The notes below the pieces were generated by a model. The model searched no databases. It saw only the letters and a list, made by a program, of their open reading frames with translations, and was not told where the DNA came from. Shown one piece after another: positions 43,292-53,520 of a stretch of DNA of 64,000 bases; within the stretch, counting starts at the first letter, position 1, and the number at the start of each line of letters is the position of its first letter. A program made the position numbers and the translations under genes. The stretch is from Isochrysis galbana (Eukaryota > Haptophyta > Isochrysidales > Isochrysidaceae), in contig CM030939.1 in assembly GCA_018136815.1 (NCBI GenBank), positions 1,678,208-1,742,207 of the forward strand, written 5' to 3'.

Positions 43292-44548
43292 CTAGGTGTT
43301 CTCTGCCCTAGAGCTCCGCCGCCTCGTGTCCGGAGACAAACGGGGCTGTGCAGTGGAAGCTGTGCACTTCGCACAATCGCACACGAATCCATAGTCGCGT
43401 AGGGCAGCACGGCGTTCCTCCACATCCGCACTGTCGTTCTCATCAATATACGAAATAGTGATCTCCTCGCCGGCGGCAATGGCTCTCAGGGTCACCAGCT
43501 GCAGATGTGTATTCCCGCGGTCGAAGCGGACGACAGCATTTGGGACGCACGAGTGGTTTGCACAGGACACTTGGCTATAGAGAGCGCTGCCTTGAACTAC
43601 GTCGCCAGCTTCCTCCGGTAGGCCACTCAAGATCTTCAACAATGCCTCTGCTTGAGCGTGTGCGGACGACGGAGTTGCTGGCGAGTCGTTGTGGCCGGAT
43701 CTGTGCCGTTTGCTCGCGGAACAATGACCCGTCAAATTTTCCCGGCACCATTCGCCCAATGCCGGCAGCAGTCCAGCTAGCGGGGCAGCAAGCTCAACAC
43801 AAAGAGCATTCTGCCTCACCAGCCCTAGCAAGTTACCCCATTCTAGCAGTGATGGCCACTGACTTAGAAAGCCGCTTGTGTCAGTACAGCACGCTCTTAA
43901 GACATCGTGTAGTAGGGCAAGGGAGCGTTCGCATTGCTCTCGGCATTCACGACGATCTGCCCCATTCTCAGGTAGATCCCAATACAGACACCGGCAGAAT
44001 TGGGCGAGCCCCGTCTTAGTGAGCACCGCGTCGAGATCCGCGTGCTGATCGTTGCGCATGGCCGCGTGCACCATGCCAACGATCCGCGCGCCGAAGAGAT
44101 AAAGCTCATCTGTCTCATGCGCGTGTTCCTCGAATGCTTCCACGGCCTCAGAGGCGCGAGCCCCACCTGGCAAGGAGGTCTGCGCTGGGCAAAGCACACA
44201 GTGGAAGCGCCTCCACGCAGCAGCTTCGCACTGCGCACTGCAGAAGTGAAGATCGCATCCGTAGCGGCATGACACGGATGAATACTCCTCCTCGTCCTCG
44301 AGTGGCAGCTCAGGAGGCTCGTCCAGCTCGGCCGCATGCTGTAGCTGCGCGGCAGGCGGCGCACACGGAGCCATGCATAGCTCGCAGAGCAGCGCGATAT
44401 CAGCGCTGTCGGGGAGCGGGAGGGCGAGAAGCGGCTTCTCTTCCAGTAATGTCTTGTCTTTGCCTATCGCACGCAACGCGACCAGCGCCCGCCCCCGCCG
44501 CTCCGTCTGCACGCACTCGACACCTGCAGCGGCGCCACGCGCCGCCAT
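43292..44548 (-). CDS. SET-domain protein, SMYD5-like
   Basis: Single exon, 418 residues, ATG at 44548. A MYND-like zinc cluster lies at about 55-120 (CELCMAPC, then CRYGCDLHFCSAQC and HCVLC) inside a split SET domain. The SET core is at about 325-395: CANHSCVPNAVV (the NHSC/PN substrate and cofactor loop) and GEEITISYIDEND. A post-SET CDCAKC cluster is near 402-407. This order is that of SMYD lysine methyltransferases; the acidic linker EDEEE and the overall length suit SMYD5. Targets may be histones or ribosomal/cytosolic proteins; specificity is not readable here. Catalytic residues appear intact. The CT-rich tract just upstream may belong to the promoter. Confidence 0.82.
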   Translation of the reverse strand: MAARGAAAGVECVQTERRGRALVALRAIGKDKTLLEEKPLLALPLPDSADIALLCELCMAPCAPPAAQLQHAAELDEPPELPLEDEEEYSSVSCRYGCDLHFCSAQCEAAAWRRFHCVLCPAQTSLPGGARASEAVEAFEEHAHETDELYLFGARIVGMVHAAMRNDQHADLDAVLTKTGLAQFCRCLYWDLPENGADRRECREQCERSLALLHDVLRACCTDTSGFLSQWPSLLEWGNLLGLVRQNALCVELAAPLAGLLPALGEWCRENLTGHCSASKRHRSGHNDSPATPSSAHAQAEALLKILSGLPEEAGDVVQGSALYSQVSCANHSCVPNAVVRFDRGNTHLQLVTLRAIAAGEEITISYIDENDSADVEERRAALRDYGFVCDCAKCTASTAQPRLSPDTRRRSSRAENT

Positions 44549-44584
44549 CCGAGAGCAAAAGAGCCGTCCCCCAGCGATTGTGTA

Positions 44585-44702
44585 GAGTGCTGTTACATTG
44601 GTTCTCTCTCTCTCTCCCTCCCTCCCCCGCCCGCCCTCTCTCTCTCTCCCTCTCTCTCTCTCTCTCTCCCCCTCTCCCTCTCCCTCCCTCTCTCTCTCTC
44701 GA
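44585..44702. repeat. CT low-complexity tract
   Basis: (CT)n and CCCT-rich sequence immediately upstream of the SMYD5-like gene's ATG. Confidence 0.85.
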
Positions 44703-44930
44703 GGGGTACTCTTTCTTTTATCTTAGTAGTATAGACCGTCAAACAGGGTTTTTTATTAGGGGTGAAAAGGACCTTTGAGAGCAGGCCGTGGCGCGCCGCT
44801 TTTCGACGCGCCGCAGGGAGAGATGGGTGAGAGCGAAGCGAGGGAGAAGGGGGGATTTGCAACGCCCCCGATGGAGTGTGGTCAGAAACGAGCCCCGTTT
44901 ACGTTAGCAAACGGGCGAAGAGGGGCGGCT

Positions 44931-45234
44931 TGCGCAACGAAACATCTCGTATATGGCTACTTTACGTGAATGTGGGCCTTAGGGGTACGCATAGGGAAAA
45001 AATTGGCATGCGCACGCACGGCGCCCCCGCGGGGGGGGGGCAATACACATCGCGCCGTGCCCACGCACGGCGTGCACAATGATTGCAAGTCATCACACGT
45101 GCTGCGCAACGAAACATCTCTTATATGGCTACTTTACGTGAATGTGGGCCTTAGGGGAAAAAGTTGGCATGCGCACGCACGGCGCCCCCGCAGGGGGGGG
45201 CCGATGCACATCGCGCCGTGCCCATAATTACAAG
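44931..45234. repeat. Tandem repeat, period 172 bp
   Basis: TGCGCAACGAAACATCTC, ATATGGCTACTTTACGTGAA, TGTGGGCCTTAGGG, GGCATGCGCACGCACGGCGC, a G-run, then CACATCGCGCCGTGCCCA. The first unit starts at 44931 and the second, incomplete one at 45103. A GGCGCCCTCCGGGGGGGGG block after 45260 looks like a worn third unit. Confidence 0.85.
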
Positions 45235-45479
45235 TAATCACAATCGAAAAGCGCCGACACGGCGCCCTCCGGGGGGGGGGACACGCGTCGCGGGAAAGCA
45301 GGGAATGTTACGCTAGTCTACATTTAATTTTAAAATAACAACTGTGGACATTCGATCGCTCAATTCGACTCATGTCCCACAATTGACGGAACGACACCTA
45401 GTCGACGAGAGTAGGAGTACCCCGCCCGGTCGGTGGCGCAGGTTATTCGGATCGCAATCATTTGTTCTCCGTGGACCGC

Positions 45480-45830
45480 TCACGGCGCGAGCTGGTAAGG
45501 GCCGTTCTTCTTTTCTGACGAGAGGTTCCTCTCGCCCCCTTGGTCCTTGGTGCCTTTTCCTGGTGAGTCGCCCGACGTAGGTCGGTCCGCCTCACTGGGT
45601 TTTCCCTCATTGTAACTTGTGGGGGGTTACAATGAACAATGGGAGCCGGGGGTTTGCGATTGCGAGGGGGGAGATTTGAAAGGGTGCATATGTGTATGTG
45701 TATACGTATGTGTCTGTGGCATTAGCACACGTCAAGGCGTACGGGCAGGTGCGCTGAGGGGTGTCGTGATAGTACCGGGCTAGTGGGAGTAGTGGTACTA
45801 ACGCTCAGATGTTTTATACTACGGCACTAG
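45480..45830 (+). repeat. Dispersed repeat family B, copy 2
   Basis: Shares the ordered blocks listed for the copy at 9880-10245, including GTAGGTCGGTCCGCCTCACT, CATTGTAACTTGT and TAGTACCGGGCTAGTGGGAG. Confidence 0.65.
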
Positions 45831-46607
45831 ACACGATGTTTACTGGCGGTGGCGATTACTTTTAGTAAGAGTAATAGTACGTGTCAAAAATCAAAAATCT
45901 CTTCCTCTTCCTCCCTTTTTTGCATCTTTTCATCAGCAACTACTCGAGCCTCAACACTAGTACATACGGCGATGGCAAAGACACAACCCAGCACGCATAC
46001 GCAAAACGAGCCAGCAATAGCTCACTAGATGCTAGATGGCATCGCAAGATGGACATCACCGGCAGTGCCTTGAGTCCCGTCATCGTCGTCTTATCGCTCT
46101 GAAGACAGGAGACTAGAGAGCAAGAGAGGAGGGGGAAGAAGCACAGAGTTTCTGTGCGAGTGAGTGGGCATGAACACCCTTGATGTGCAAACGACGCCGC
46201 ACACATATTGTTCTGCGAAACCATGGTTTATGTCACTTTGACGTTGACGTCCACTAACAGTGACACAGATAAGTGACGTCTTCTCCTCAAGACCAGGGTG
46301 ATGTGCGAGGTGTGAGACGTACGCGAATCGTCTCGTGATCCTGTTCTTGACACATGTGACTCCTTTGGTAACCAATGCGCCGCAGCCGACTGTCGCCTCA
46401 ACCGCCGGTCGTCAAATCCTTGTTGTTGCGCCTAGCAAAGCTTTGATGCCACAGCTCCCGCAGTGTGGTGTGGTGGGCGACTCGTCCAACGAGTCGTCAA
46501 ACAATACACGACCGCGTCTGCATCTACTGTGCATGTGGATCTGAGCCGCGTCTAACGCTGATGCAATCCTATCTTGCTGAAAAGCGATCACACTCATGAC
46601 AGCCTCT
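45831..46607. other. Intergenic, no gene recognised
   Basis: AT-richer sequence downstream of NUP35. Short frames such as 45881-46102 have no domain, no codon bias and no neighbours to support them. Confidence 0.4.
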
Positions 46608-47564
46608 TCACCAACCAAAGAGGTATTCGGATAGCTTCAAAAGGAAGCTAGGCGACTCATCCAGTTTGCCATCGCCATAAACGCCGCCAGCTCCATCTGC
46701 TCTACCGACTAATCCCATCGCCATGGATCGTGGACGCGAAAACGAGATGGGAGCGACAGCACTGCCAGAGCGTTGAAAGTATCCACCAGCTGTTCGCTCA
46801 CTTTGCGATTCCGGTGGCGCAATTCCGCCAATCACACCAATCATATTTCCGTGCAGCACCTGGCTGTGGTGGGCAAGCACCTCTTGCTGTTGCTGCCACG
46901 AGGCGAGTCGCACATGCATCCAATTGCCAACTCCCGGGACTTGCTGCAAAATCTGGCCTGCCGATGGGCGCACGAGCTCCAAGACTTGAGGGATCATTGC
47001 GGGTGAGGCATAGCCAAAGATGGTCACCCAATAGCCCTCCTCCTGGGTGGTATTCGTTGGCAACGTGGGTGTGAATCCCTGCTTGGCCACAGAGTCGATG
47101 GACGGAGTAAAAGGAGGCGCGGTCGCGGTTTCTCGGGCAGAGCTCGAGGGAGCCGCAGGCAGATCAAATAGCGACTGGAGCGGCGGGGCGTCGGCGTCGC
47201 TGTGCACACTTGCAAAATCGGCCGTGACTTTGGCAGGTCCGTTGGAGGCGGAGGGGAGGTGGTGTGGGGGCAGACCGTTGCCGAGCCCCGTTCCTGGCGT
47301 AAGAGCCGGCGCTCCGGCGCGCATGCTCGCCTCGACGCCCGCTCCGGCAAGTGAGAAGGCCGCAGGGGAGCCGAACGCGACAGGCGTGCATCCTGGCGAG
47401 CCGTGTACTCCTGCTGCCGGGGTGGCGCCGGGGAAGAGGAAGTTGGATGCGCCGCCGCTCGACTGTCTGGTCGGCGCGTGCCGCGAGAATGGCGTCGCGC
47501 CGAACGCCTCGTGCTCCGTCGGGCGGCGTGGCGTGAGCAGCGGCGGGTGGAACGGCGTGCCCAT
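46608..47564 (-). CDS. NUP35: Nucleoporin NUP35/Nup53
   Basis: Single exon, 318 residues, ATG at 47564. The N-terminus is Pro/Ser/Gly-rich and disordered. At about 177-247 is the atypical RRM (MPPN domain) of Nup35/Nup53: EGYWVTIFGYASPAMIPQVL, GNWMHVRLASWQQQQEVLAH and HGNMIGVIG. The protein ends SPSFLLKLSEYLFGW, matching the amphipathic membrane-binding helix at the Nup53 C-terminus. It acts as a linker in the inner ring of the nuclear pore. It is divergent from the fucosyltransferase-like gene with roughly 600 bp between the start codons, so the two may share a promoter region. That region holds C/CT-rich tracts and a G-run at 47584-47608. Confidence 0.9.
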   Translation of the reverse strand: MGTPFHPPLLTPRRPTEHEAFGATPFSRHAPTRQSSGGASNFLFPGATPAAGVHGSPGCTPVAFGSPAAFSLAGAGVEASMRAGAPALTPGTGLGNGLPPHHLPSASNGPAKVTADFASVHSDADAPPLQSLFDLPAAPSSSARETATAPPFTPSIDSVAKQGFTPTLPTNTTQEEGYWVTIFGYASPAMIPQVLELVRPSAGQILQQVPGVGNWMHVRLASWQQQQEVLAHHSQVLHGNMIGVIGGIAPPESQSERTAGGYFQRSGSAVAPISFSRPRSMAMGLVGRADGAGGVYGDGKLDESPSFLLKLSEYLFGW

Positions 47565-48169
47565 CGCGCGCGCGCGCCGACTGGGGGGGGGCGCGGGGGG
47601 GGGGGGGGCTGGAGGTCCTCCCCCTTCCTCCCCCTCCCCCTCCCCCTCCCCCCTCCCCCTCCCCCCTCCCCCCTACCCCTTGACCTTCTCCAGTTGCCAG
47701 CTGCACAGTTGCGCCAAAATTAGCGCCACCACTATATACTACTCTATATGTGAACCTCCCTCTTTGTAAACCCCCACCCCGCAGTAGCTTCCCTCCCCTC
47801 CTGCTCGGGGTCTCCCGCCTTGGTCATTCAGCCGGCCACCCTCCCTCCCTCCCTTCCCCCCTCCCCTCCCCGTTGGACTCCCTCTGCCTCTCCTCACCCC
47901 ACTCTTCTCCACCACACTCCCTCCTCTCCGTCACGCCGTCACCTTCCCCCTGCCCCTTCTCCAGTCTCTCTGAGAGGAGCAACGATCCGCACACGAAGCG
48001 TCACTGCACCCACTCAAGTGTTCGGGTCCCCAAAAGCAGGCGGCGGGCGCCTCCCTTCGATCAGCCGCTGTGATAGTGCGAGACCTTGGCCACAGTCGCA
48101 CGTTGTGCCCCTCAGCCCTCTGTCTTACCAAGAGCACAGCGCTTGTCCCGCTACTTTTTCGAGGGACCG

Positions 48170-49579
48170 ATGACTGCTTCAACAACCGATAGCTGGCGAG
48201 AGCTCGGTCAGGTGGCAGGTCCGAGGGGGTCAACGGTCCTGCCGAGATCATTCAGTACACGTCCCACCATGTGTGAGGCTTTCCGCCAGCGACACGCCCG
48301 ATGGCGCGCACAGCATCGGATCATCTTCTTCTGCGGCTTGAGCTCCGGATTTGGCGGCTTCTTGAACTCGATCACGGCCGGTTTCGCTGCTTCGCTGCTG
48401 ACAGAGCGTGCGCTCATCATTTCATGTCCCAAGACGCACGAAGCTGAATCAATCACTCGTGAGGTCGGACATTATTTTCATGGTGTTCCCGGCGTCGACT
48501 GGTCACCGACAGGCTTGCCCTTGAAGGAGTTGTATAGTCAGGCCGTCTTGGTGAGGGTGCCTGCATCCGGCTATGGCCCACATGGTGTCTTGAATCAGAC
48601 GCACTCTCACATGTCGGCCGACGCGTACTTTGGCGACCGGGCACTCTTCCTGTTTGCCAATGAGCACACGGCTCTAGATAAGCTTCTGAGCATTAATCGG
48701 ATTGGCAGTAGGAGACACATGAAGGCTCTAGAGTCCACAATGGACACAACTGGCTACGACTTCGCCACCATCGCACGTTGTGCACTGCAGACATTATTCG
48801 TCCCTTCACAAGAATTGCTTGCTGCTGCACGCGAAGTGCTCGGTCAGTCAACAGACGTACAGTCGGGGCCGCCATATGGGGGACTTGAGCAACCGTACAC
48901 CGCCCTACATTTGCGCCTAGGTGACGGGAGCATGGCTCAGCCTAAGCTTGACGGCGGGAATTGGAAGTGGGCACGCGAGGAGCGCCCCGTGCCAATAATT
49001 GATCGAGCCCACCCTGAAGTCGCATTGAGATGCTTTCAGCGCACATTTTCGCCCCCTCACGTGGTGATCACCGACACATTGGCGGTGGCCAAGGCCGCTG
49101 AAGAACTCGGAATGATCACAACGAGCAGGTGCGCTTGTGCCTCCGAGCGATTGGAGATATGCGAGTGCCCACGTGCATCAAATGTTTCTTTTTTGTCGTC
49201 CCCCTCCCCCTGATTGATCCTGCATTCGTGAAGCATGTCCATCAGCCACAGTGCTTCTCATGACTGTGGCCCCTTCATTCATATGCGGGTGCTTAGGTTT
49301 GGGCGCGCGTTCCATATGGGCATGCGGTCATCCACATGCCGATTGGCCACAGCGTCTCACTCAGGCGGCATGATGAAACACAGCAACAACAAGTCTGTGC
49401 ACGAGCCAGGTTGCGAGTCTGGCACGATCAAGCTCTTCTTGGACTGGTTGCTACTTGCTATGGCAAACGAGTCGCGGATAGCGGGGCAATCGGCACTCTC
49501 AGCCAGCGCTCGGTATTGGCATGCCAGAACCACGGGCACCGACTACCGCCATAATAGTTTCACCTGCGGCGATTCTTAG
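48170..49579 (+). CDS. Fucosyltransferase-like glycosyltransferase
   Basis: Exons 48170-49128 and 49384-49579, joined in phase 2 (donor GCAGGTGCGC, acceptor ACACAG). The first in-frame ATG is at 48170 (MTASTTDSW); an upstream exon is possible. The domain opens with IIFFCGLSSGFGGFLNSITA, a G-rich nucleotide-sugar loop. Later come PYTALHLRLGDGSM, like the H-x-R-x-GD motif of GDP-fucose transferases, and VVITDTLAVAKAAEELGM. Exon 2 gives TIKLFLDWLLLAMANESRIA, the usual C-terminal helix. It most resembles GDP-fucose-using GT-B enzymes (GT23/GT37/O-FucT group); the exact family is open. No signal anchor is visible, which is odd for a Golgi enzyme and hints at a missing 5' exon. Confidence 0.65.
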
Positions 49580-49777
49580 GTATTAGGTGATCGCGCCGTA
49601 GTGTAGTGGGCGCAGGTGGGCAAGCAGAGGCCATATTTTGGCACCTAGATAACCCTCGCCCAAACGCATCGCACGCCATGGAGGCGCGCGAATTAAGACG
49701 CTTTTGCTTTTTGCTCGCAGCGACTGCGACTCCGCCACTAGCGACCACACGGGTCTGCCGACCACCGACCCTGTGAT

Positions 49778-50290
49778 TAATTAAATAATGAAAATATTAA
49801 TGTGTTATATCCTAGCCACCCCCACTAGCTAATTAGGCACAACTTTTCAGTCCCGGAATCCCGCCATGCCTGACGAGCCGGGTGTCCGAGTGGTACCGGG
49901 GGGAGGGGGCACTGCCCCCTCCCCTCGATATTTGTCCTCCCCCCAGTAGCTATAGTGCACACACCGACCCTGCGCACCCCAGCACGCCCTCTCCTCGCGG
50001 CCACGCTGGGAAAAAAACCCTTTCGGGTAAAGCAACGCGCGGGGGGGGGGGGGGGGGCGCTCGTGGCAGTTTAGAGGTCCAGAGCGCTAATCTCCCTCGC
50101 CAGAGCGAGTGGCCGCGGCGAGCCGCGGCCCTTCCCTCCTGGCTTTGGCGCCCCCCATCTCCTGCTTTACCTAAACGGGGCAAGAAGATACGTTAGCGCT
50201 GGAGAGGGGAGCTGCCGCTCCCCCCTCCCATCTCTCTTTCCTCTTCCTCCTCTCTTCCCTGCGGCGGGGGCCCATGGTGCGCGGCTGCGG
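49778..50290 (-). repeat. Dispersed repeat family C, copy 2 (reversed)
   Basis: The reverse complement follows copy 1 at 37912-38410 block for block, from CATGGGCCCCCGCCGCAGGG to TGGCTAGGATATAACACATT. It carries an extra TAGCTATAG at about 49945-49953 inside the CCCCCCAG/TGCACAC junction that copy 1 lacks. Sequence to 50660 (minus-strand Pro/Ser-rich reading) may be more of the same element. Confidence 0.7.
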
Positions 50291-50668
50291 CCCCACTTCA
50301 GGTCCCCAGATGGCTTGCAAGGGCCTGGGAGCGCAGCTCAAGGGGCAGGTGAGGCTGCTGGGGCATGGACCTGGCCCTTCCTGCCTCTCCCTCGCTGGCG
50401 CTCCGCGCCCATGCAGGTCGACAGGAGTTGGTTGGGGGGGCCTGATCAGGGGGGCCCAGGGGGAGGAGGGGTTGGTCAGAGAGATGGGCAGGCCACGACG
50501 GTGACGGATCGAGCATGACCACGGGCTCGATATGCGATGATTCGGAAGGGAGGCGATCGGCGGAAGGCGCGGCGAAGGGGGCCGGGAGTGATGGAATGAC
50601 GGGCTGGACCACCTCCTCAGCAGAGGAAGGCGGGAGGACGGGCTTGGGCGAGGGCGAGCGCACGGGTT

Positions 50669-52885
50669 AACTTCCTTAGGGAAACAAACACGAGGGAAGG
50701 GACCCAGGGCTCCCCAAAATGGCACAATATTTTTCACAAGCCCCCGGCGATTCACCATTCACATAGGTCGAAATGGGAGTCTCTACAGCTACAGACAGTT
50801 ATTGTACATAATACATACTATCAACCCGGATACGGGGAGTATATATGTTACCCCCCAGGAGCCAACGCCCCCCGATAGCTATCGGGGGCCCCCGAGAGCT
50901 ATCGGGGGGAAATTTTTTCCCGATCGCCAATAGCCCCCCCGAGAGCTACCGGGGGACCGAGAAAATCCCCCGAGAGCTATCGGGGGATTTTTTATGCCCC
51001 GGGGAGCTATCGCGTTTTAAGGCGGGCCCCCGTTTGCTATCGGGGGCGAAAGATTGCCCCCGTTTGCTATCGGGGGGAAACGACGGCCCCCAGTAGCTAT
51101 CGGGCCCCGTTTGCTATCGGGGGATTTCCTCTTCCCCCGATAGCTATCGGGGGGTCCGCTTACGGCACCCCCCAGGAGCTATCCCCCGATAGCTCTCGGG
51201 GGATTTTCTCGGTCCCCCGGTAGCTCTCGGGGGGGCTGTTGGCGATCGGGAAAAAATTTCCCCCCGATAGCTATCGGGGGGCGTTGGCTCCTGGGGGGTA
51301 ACATATACACTACGGAAGAATGCGGGGCATACTTGCCGGATGGAGAGCGTTGGATACGCCATAAAGGCAATTACATATCGGTAGGCCCCTTTCACAAGTC
51401 GTGGGAAAAGATATCCGAATGGTCTAGATCAAGACTAGGAAATGTCACCTCTGATTATATTGACCTTCTTAGAAAGCAAGCGGTGTCCCCGCCACCTGCT
51501 CCGGAGGAGCATGAGTTAGCCCCTCAGGAAGATCCGGACGCACACGATTTAGGAGACATTCTCGTGGACAAAGAGCATAATTATTATTTGCGCCGGAGGG
51601 TCCCGGAGGGGCGAATACCACAAAGTCAAGCTAAACGTTATGGGAGAACCCCATACATATCCACGAGCGGATCAGCCCGCAGTTATTGCCCGCTGAAGTG
51701 GGGACGAGCGTACGATGGGCCGGCTGAAACGACACATCCGATACCTCAAGAATACACGCTTAAAGGCACGCATAAAACGCTAGAAGAAATAAGTGTCGGG
51801 GCGCTAACAAACAAAAGCGTTCCTCGCAATCTCGCAATGCGGAAAACGAAAGCACAAAAATCCACACTAAGATGGGAAAAGAGGTTACCGGTCCTCTCGG
51901 GAAAGTGGAAACAAGTATCGCAACTGCACAAATATAACTTTCTAACACCTAGAGACTCTTATTTGCACTTCAAACATGTCCTGCATAGGAGGATAGCTAC
52001 GGCGAACCGTTTTGCTGACGATCCGACATGCCGCTTTTGCGGCATAGCCCCCGAGAGCTCCACTCATATAGCCACATGCATCGCGACGGAGCCCGTCTTC
52101 GAATTCATAGAAGGACTTCTGGGGATTAACCTTACTTAGACCGGGATCTGAAATAGCCCAACGTCTCTTCTGCTATCAGATAGACAGACCGCATCTCCCT
52201 CCTCGGGATACCTAGGTATCCTGGCTTGGAGGTATATCCTAACGCACTTTTACAATATCCAGCATGGCAACGCGGACAGTAGGTCCGTTAGGTCAATCTT
52301 AAGAGCGATCCTTGCGAAATACCACCTATAAATTAGTAACGGCGAAAGTCGGTTTCTTTCAGAGGCTGAAAAAATGAAAAAACAACGACAACGAGAGAAT
52401 ATAGGGCTACACGCCCCGAGCAACAAACATATTAAGAAAATGATAAGCCCTCTTTACACGGTGGACAAAGACTTCAACCTAGAAATATCAGAAGACCTCC
52501 TACAGGCGGCGAGAGGTCTTGATGTGCGAAACGCGAAACATCACCTGAGGTAGCTAACCCTTTTTAATGGAGACCCCAACGGACAGCAAGAGAGACTCTA
52601 CGAGATATAAAAGAAGGTGATACAAGCCGAGCCAGAGCAAAGGAGGAGCCATAGTCTCCCGCCCATAAAAGAAGGTGATACAAGCCGAGCCAGAGCAAAG
52701 GAGGAGCCATAGTCTCCCGGCCGAAGCAGCGCACGCGGCCTCCCCGGAACCAGCTTCTCCGCTAAAGAGGGAACTGGGGGCAAGGGGAAGGGGGTTGTTA
52801 GGGGTTTAGGTTGGGTAGTAGGGAGGTCCACGAGCACACTGCCAGATGCCGCACACGTAGCGGAGATTTTAAGAAGATTTTTTTT
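50669..52885 (+). pseudogene. Decayed, 5'-truncated LINE copy 2
   Basis: Matches the full LINE from about 35620 to its 3' end: AACTTCCTTAGGG, CTACAGACAGTTATTGT, then GGAGAGCGTTGGATACGCCAT, to a TTTTAAGAAGATTTTTT tail. One frame 51333-52139 keeps the ORF2 C-terminus including CRFCGIAPESSTHIATC and ends at a premature stop; frameshifts follow. It is interrupted at 50851-51298 by a palindrome-rich element. A 58-bp tandem duplication (AAAAGAAGGTGATACAAGCC) lies at 52607-52722 in the 3' UTR. Confidence 0.85.
50851..51298. mobile_element. Palindrome-array fold-back element inside LINE copy 2
   Basis: About 450 bp, bounded by CCCCCCAGGAGCCAACGCCC and its reverse complement. Long near-perfect inverted arms (about 140 bp) share TTTTTTCCCGATCGCCAA and CCGGGGGACCGAGAAAATCC. 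Throughout are about 13 units of a palindrome, consensus CCCCCGATAGCTATCGGGGG, with variants GAGAGCTATC and GTTTGCTATC. The flanks TATATGTTA and TAACATATA continue the symmetry, so the target duplication is ambiguous (TA or TATA). Comparison with the intact LINE (near 35790) shows it is a clean insertion. No coding capacity. Confidence 0.85.
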
Positions 52886-53520
52886 GTTGACATGATGATA
52901 TAATGTGTAGTGACTATTGACCTGAGCATATACCGCCCCCGCCCGCCATGCGCCATGCGCACGGGAAAAACCCGCCCGCCTCCTGGCCGCGCTACTTGAG
53001 GCAAGAGGGGTTGCTGCTCGCCACACCCGCGCGCTCGCGTAGACAAAAGACGAGACTCGCGCCGCCATGCGGCGCAAAGGCAGCCCACAACAATTCAATC
53101 CCGCTTCACCCCGAGCCGCTCCATGTGCGCCTCACCATGTCACGCGCCACCAACCAGCTGCCGACTAGGTTGCGCCGCTTTGTGCTTTGTGCCTGTGCTC
53201 TCTTCGCGCCCCTCGTATGGCTCGCCGGTGTGCTCCGAAGAGCTCCCTGGCGGCGCCGAAAAGATTTAGTAAAGCTGTCATAGGAGAGGAATTGCGAATT
53301 ACGTGTGGGGACGAACCTTCCCCACTCAACTCTCGGTAGAGGGAATGCCTCATAATCTCATCCTCGATGCCTCGACAGGTATCGTGTACCGTAAGTGAGA
53401 GCTTCTTATGAGGCATCTGGACGAAAGCGTCTGGGCGTCGCCAACGATAGGGTTACGGTCTCATTGCTGAATGGTCATGTCTTGAAAATGTCCGTGTCAT
53501 GAACCAGCGGGCAAAAAGCT
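52886..53520. other. Intergenic, no firm gene
   Basis: A 48-residue plus-strand frame from 53137 (MSRATNQLPTRLRRFVLCAC, then one hydrophobic stretch) is too short to support. The rest is the 3' flank of the deaminase gene. Confidence 0.35.

Noticed and set aside
50171-50758. Pro/Ser-rich minus-strand frames
   Set aside because: They lie in repeat family C and antisense LINE sequence; no independent gene support.
52948-53283. Short plus-strand ORF with one hydrophobic segment (from 53137)
   Set aside because: 48 residues, no domain, no splice or neighbour support.
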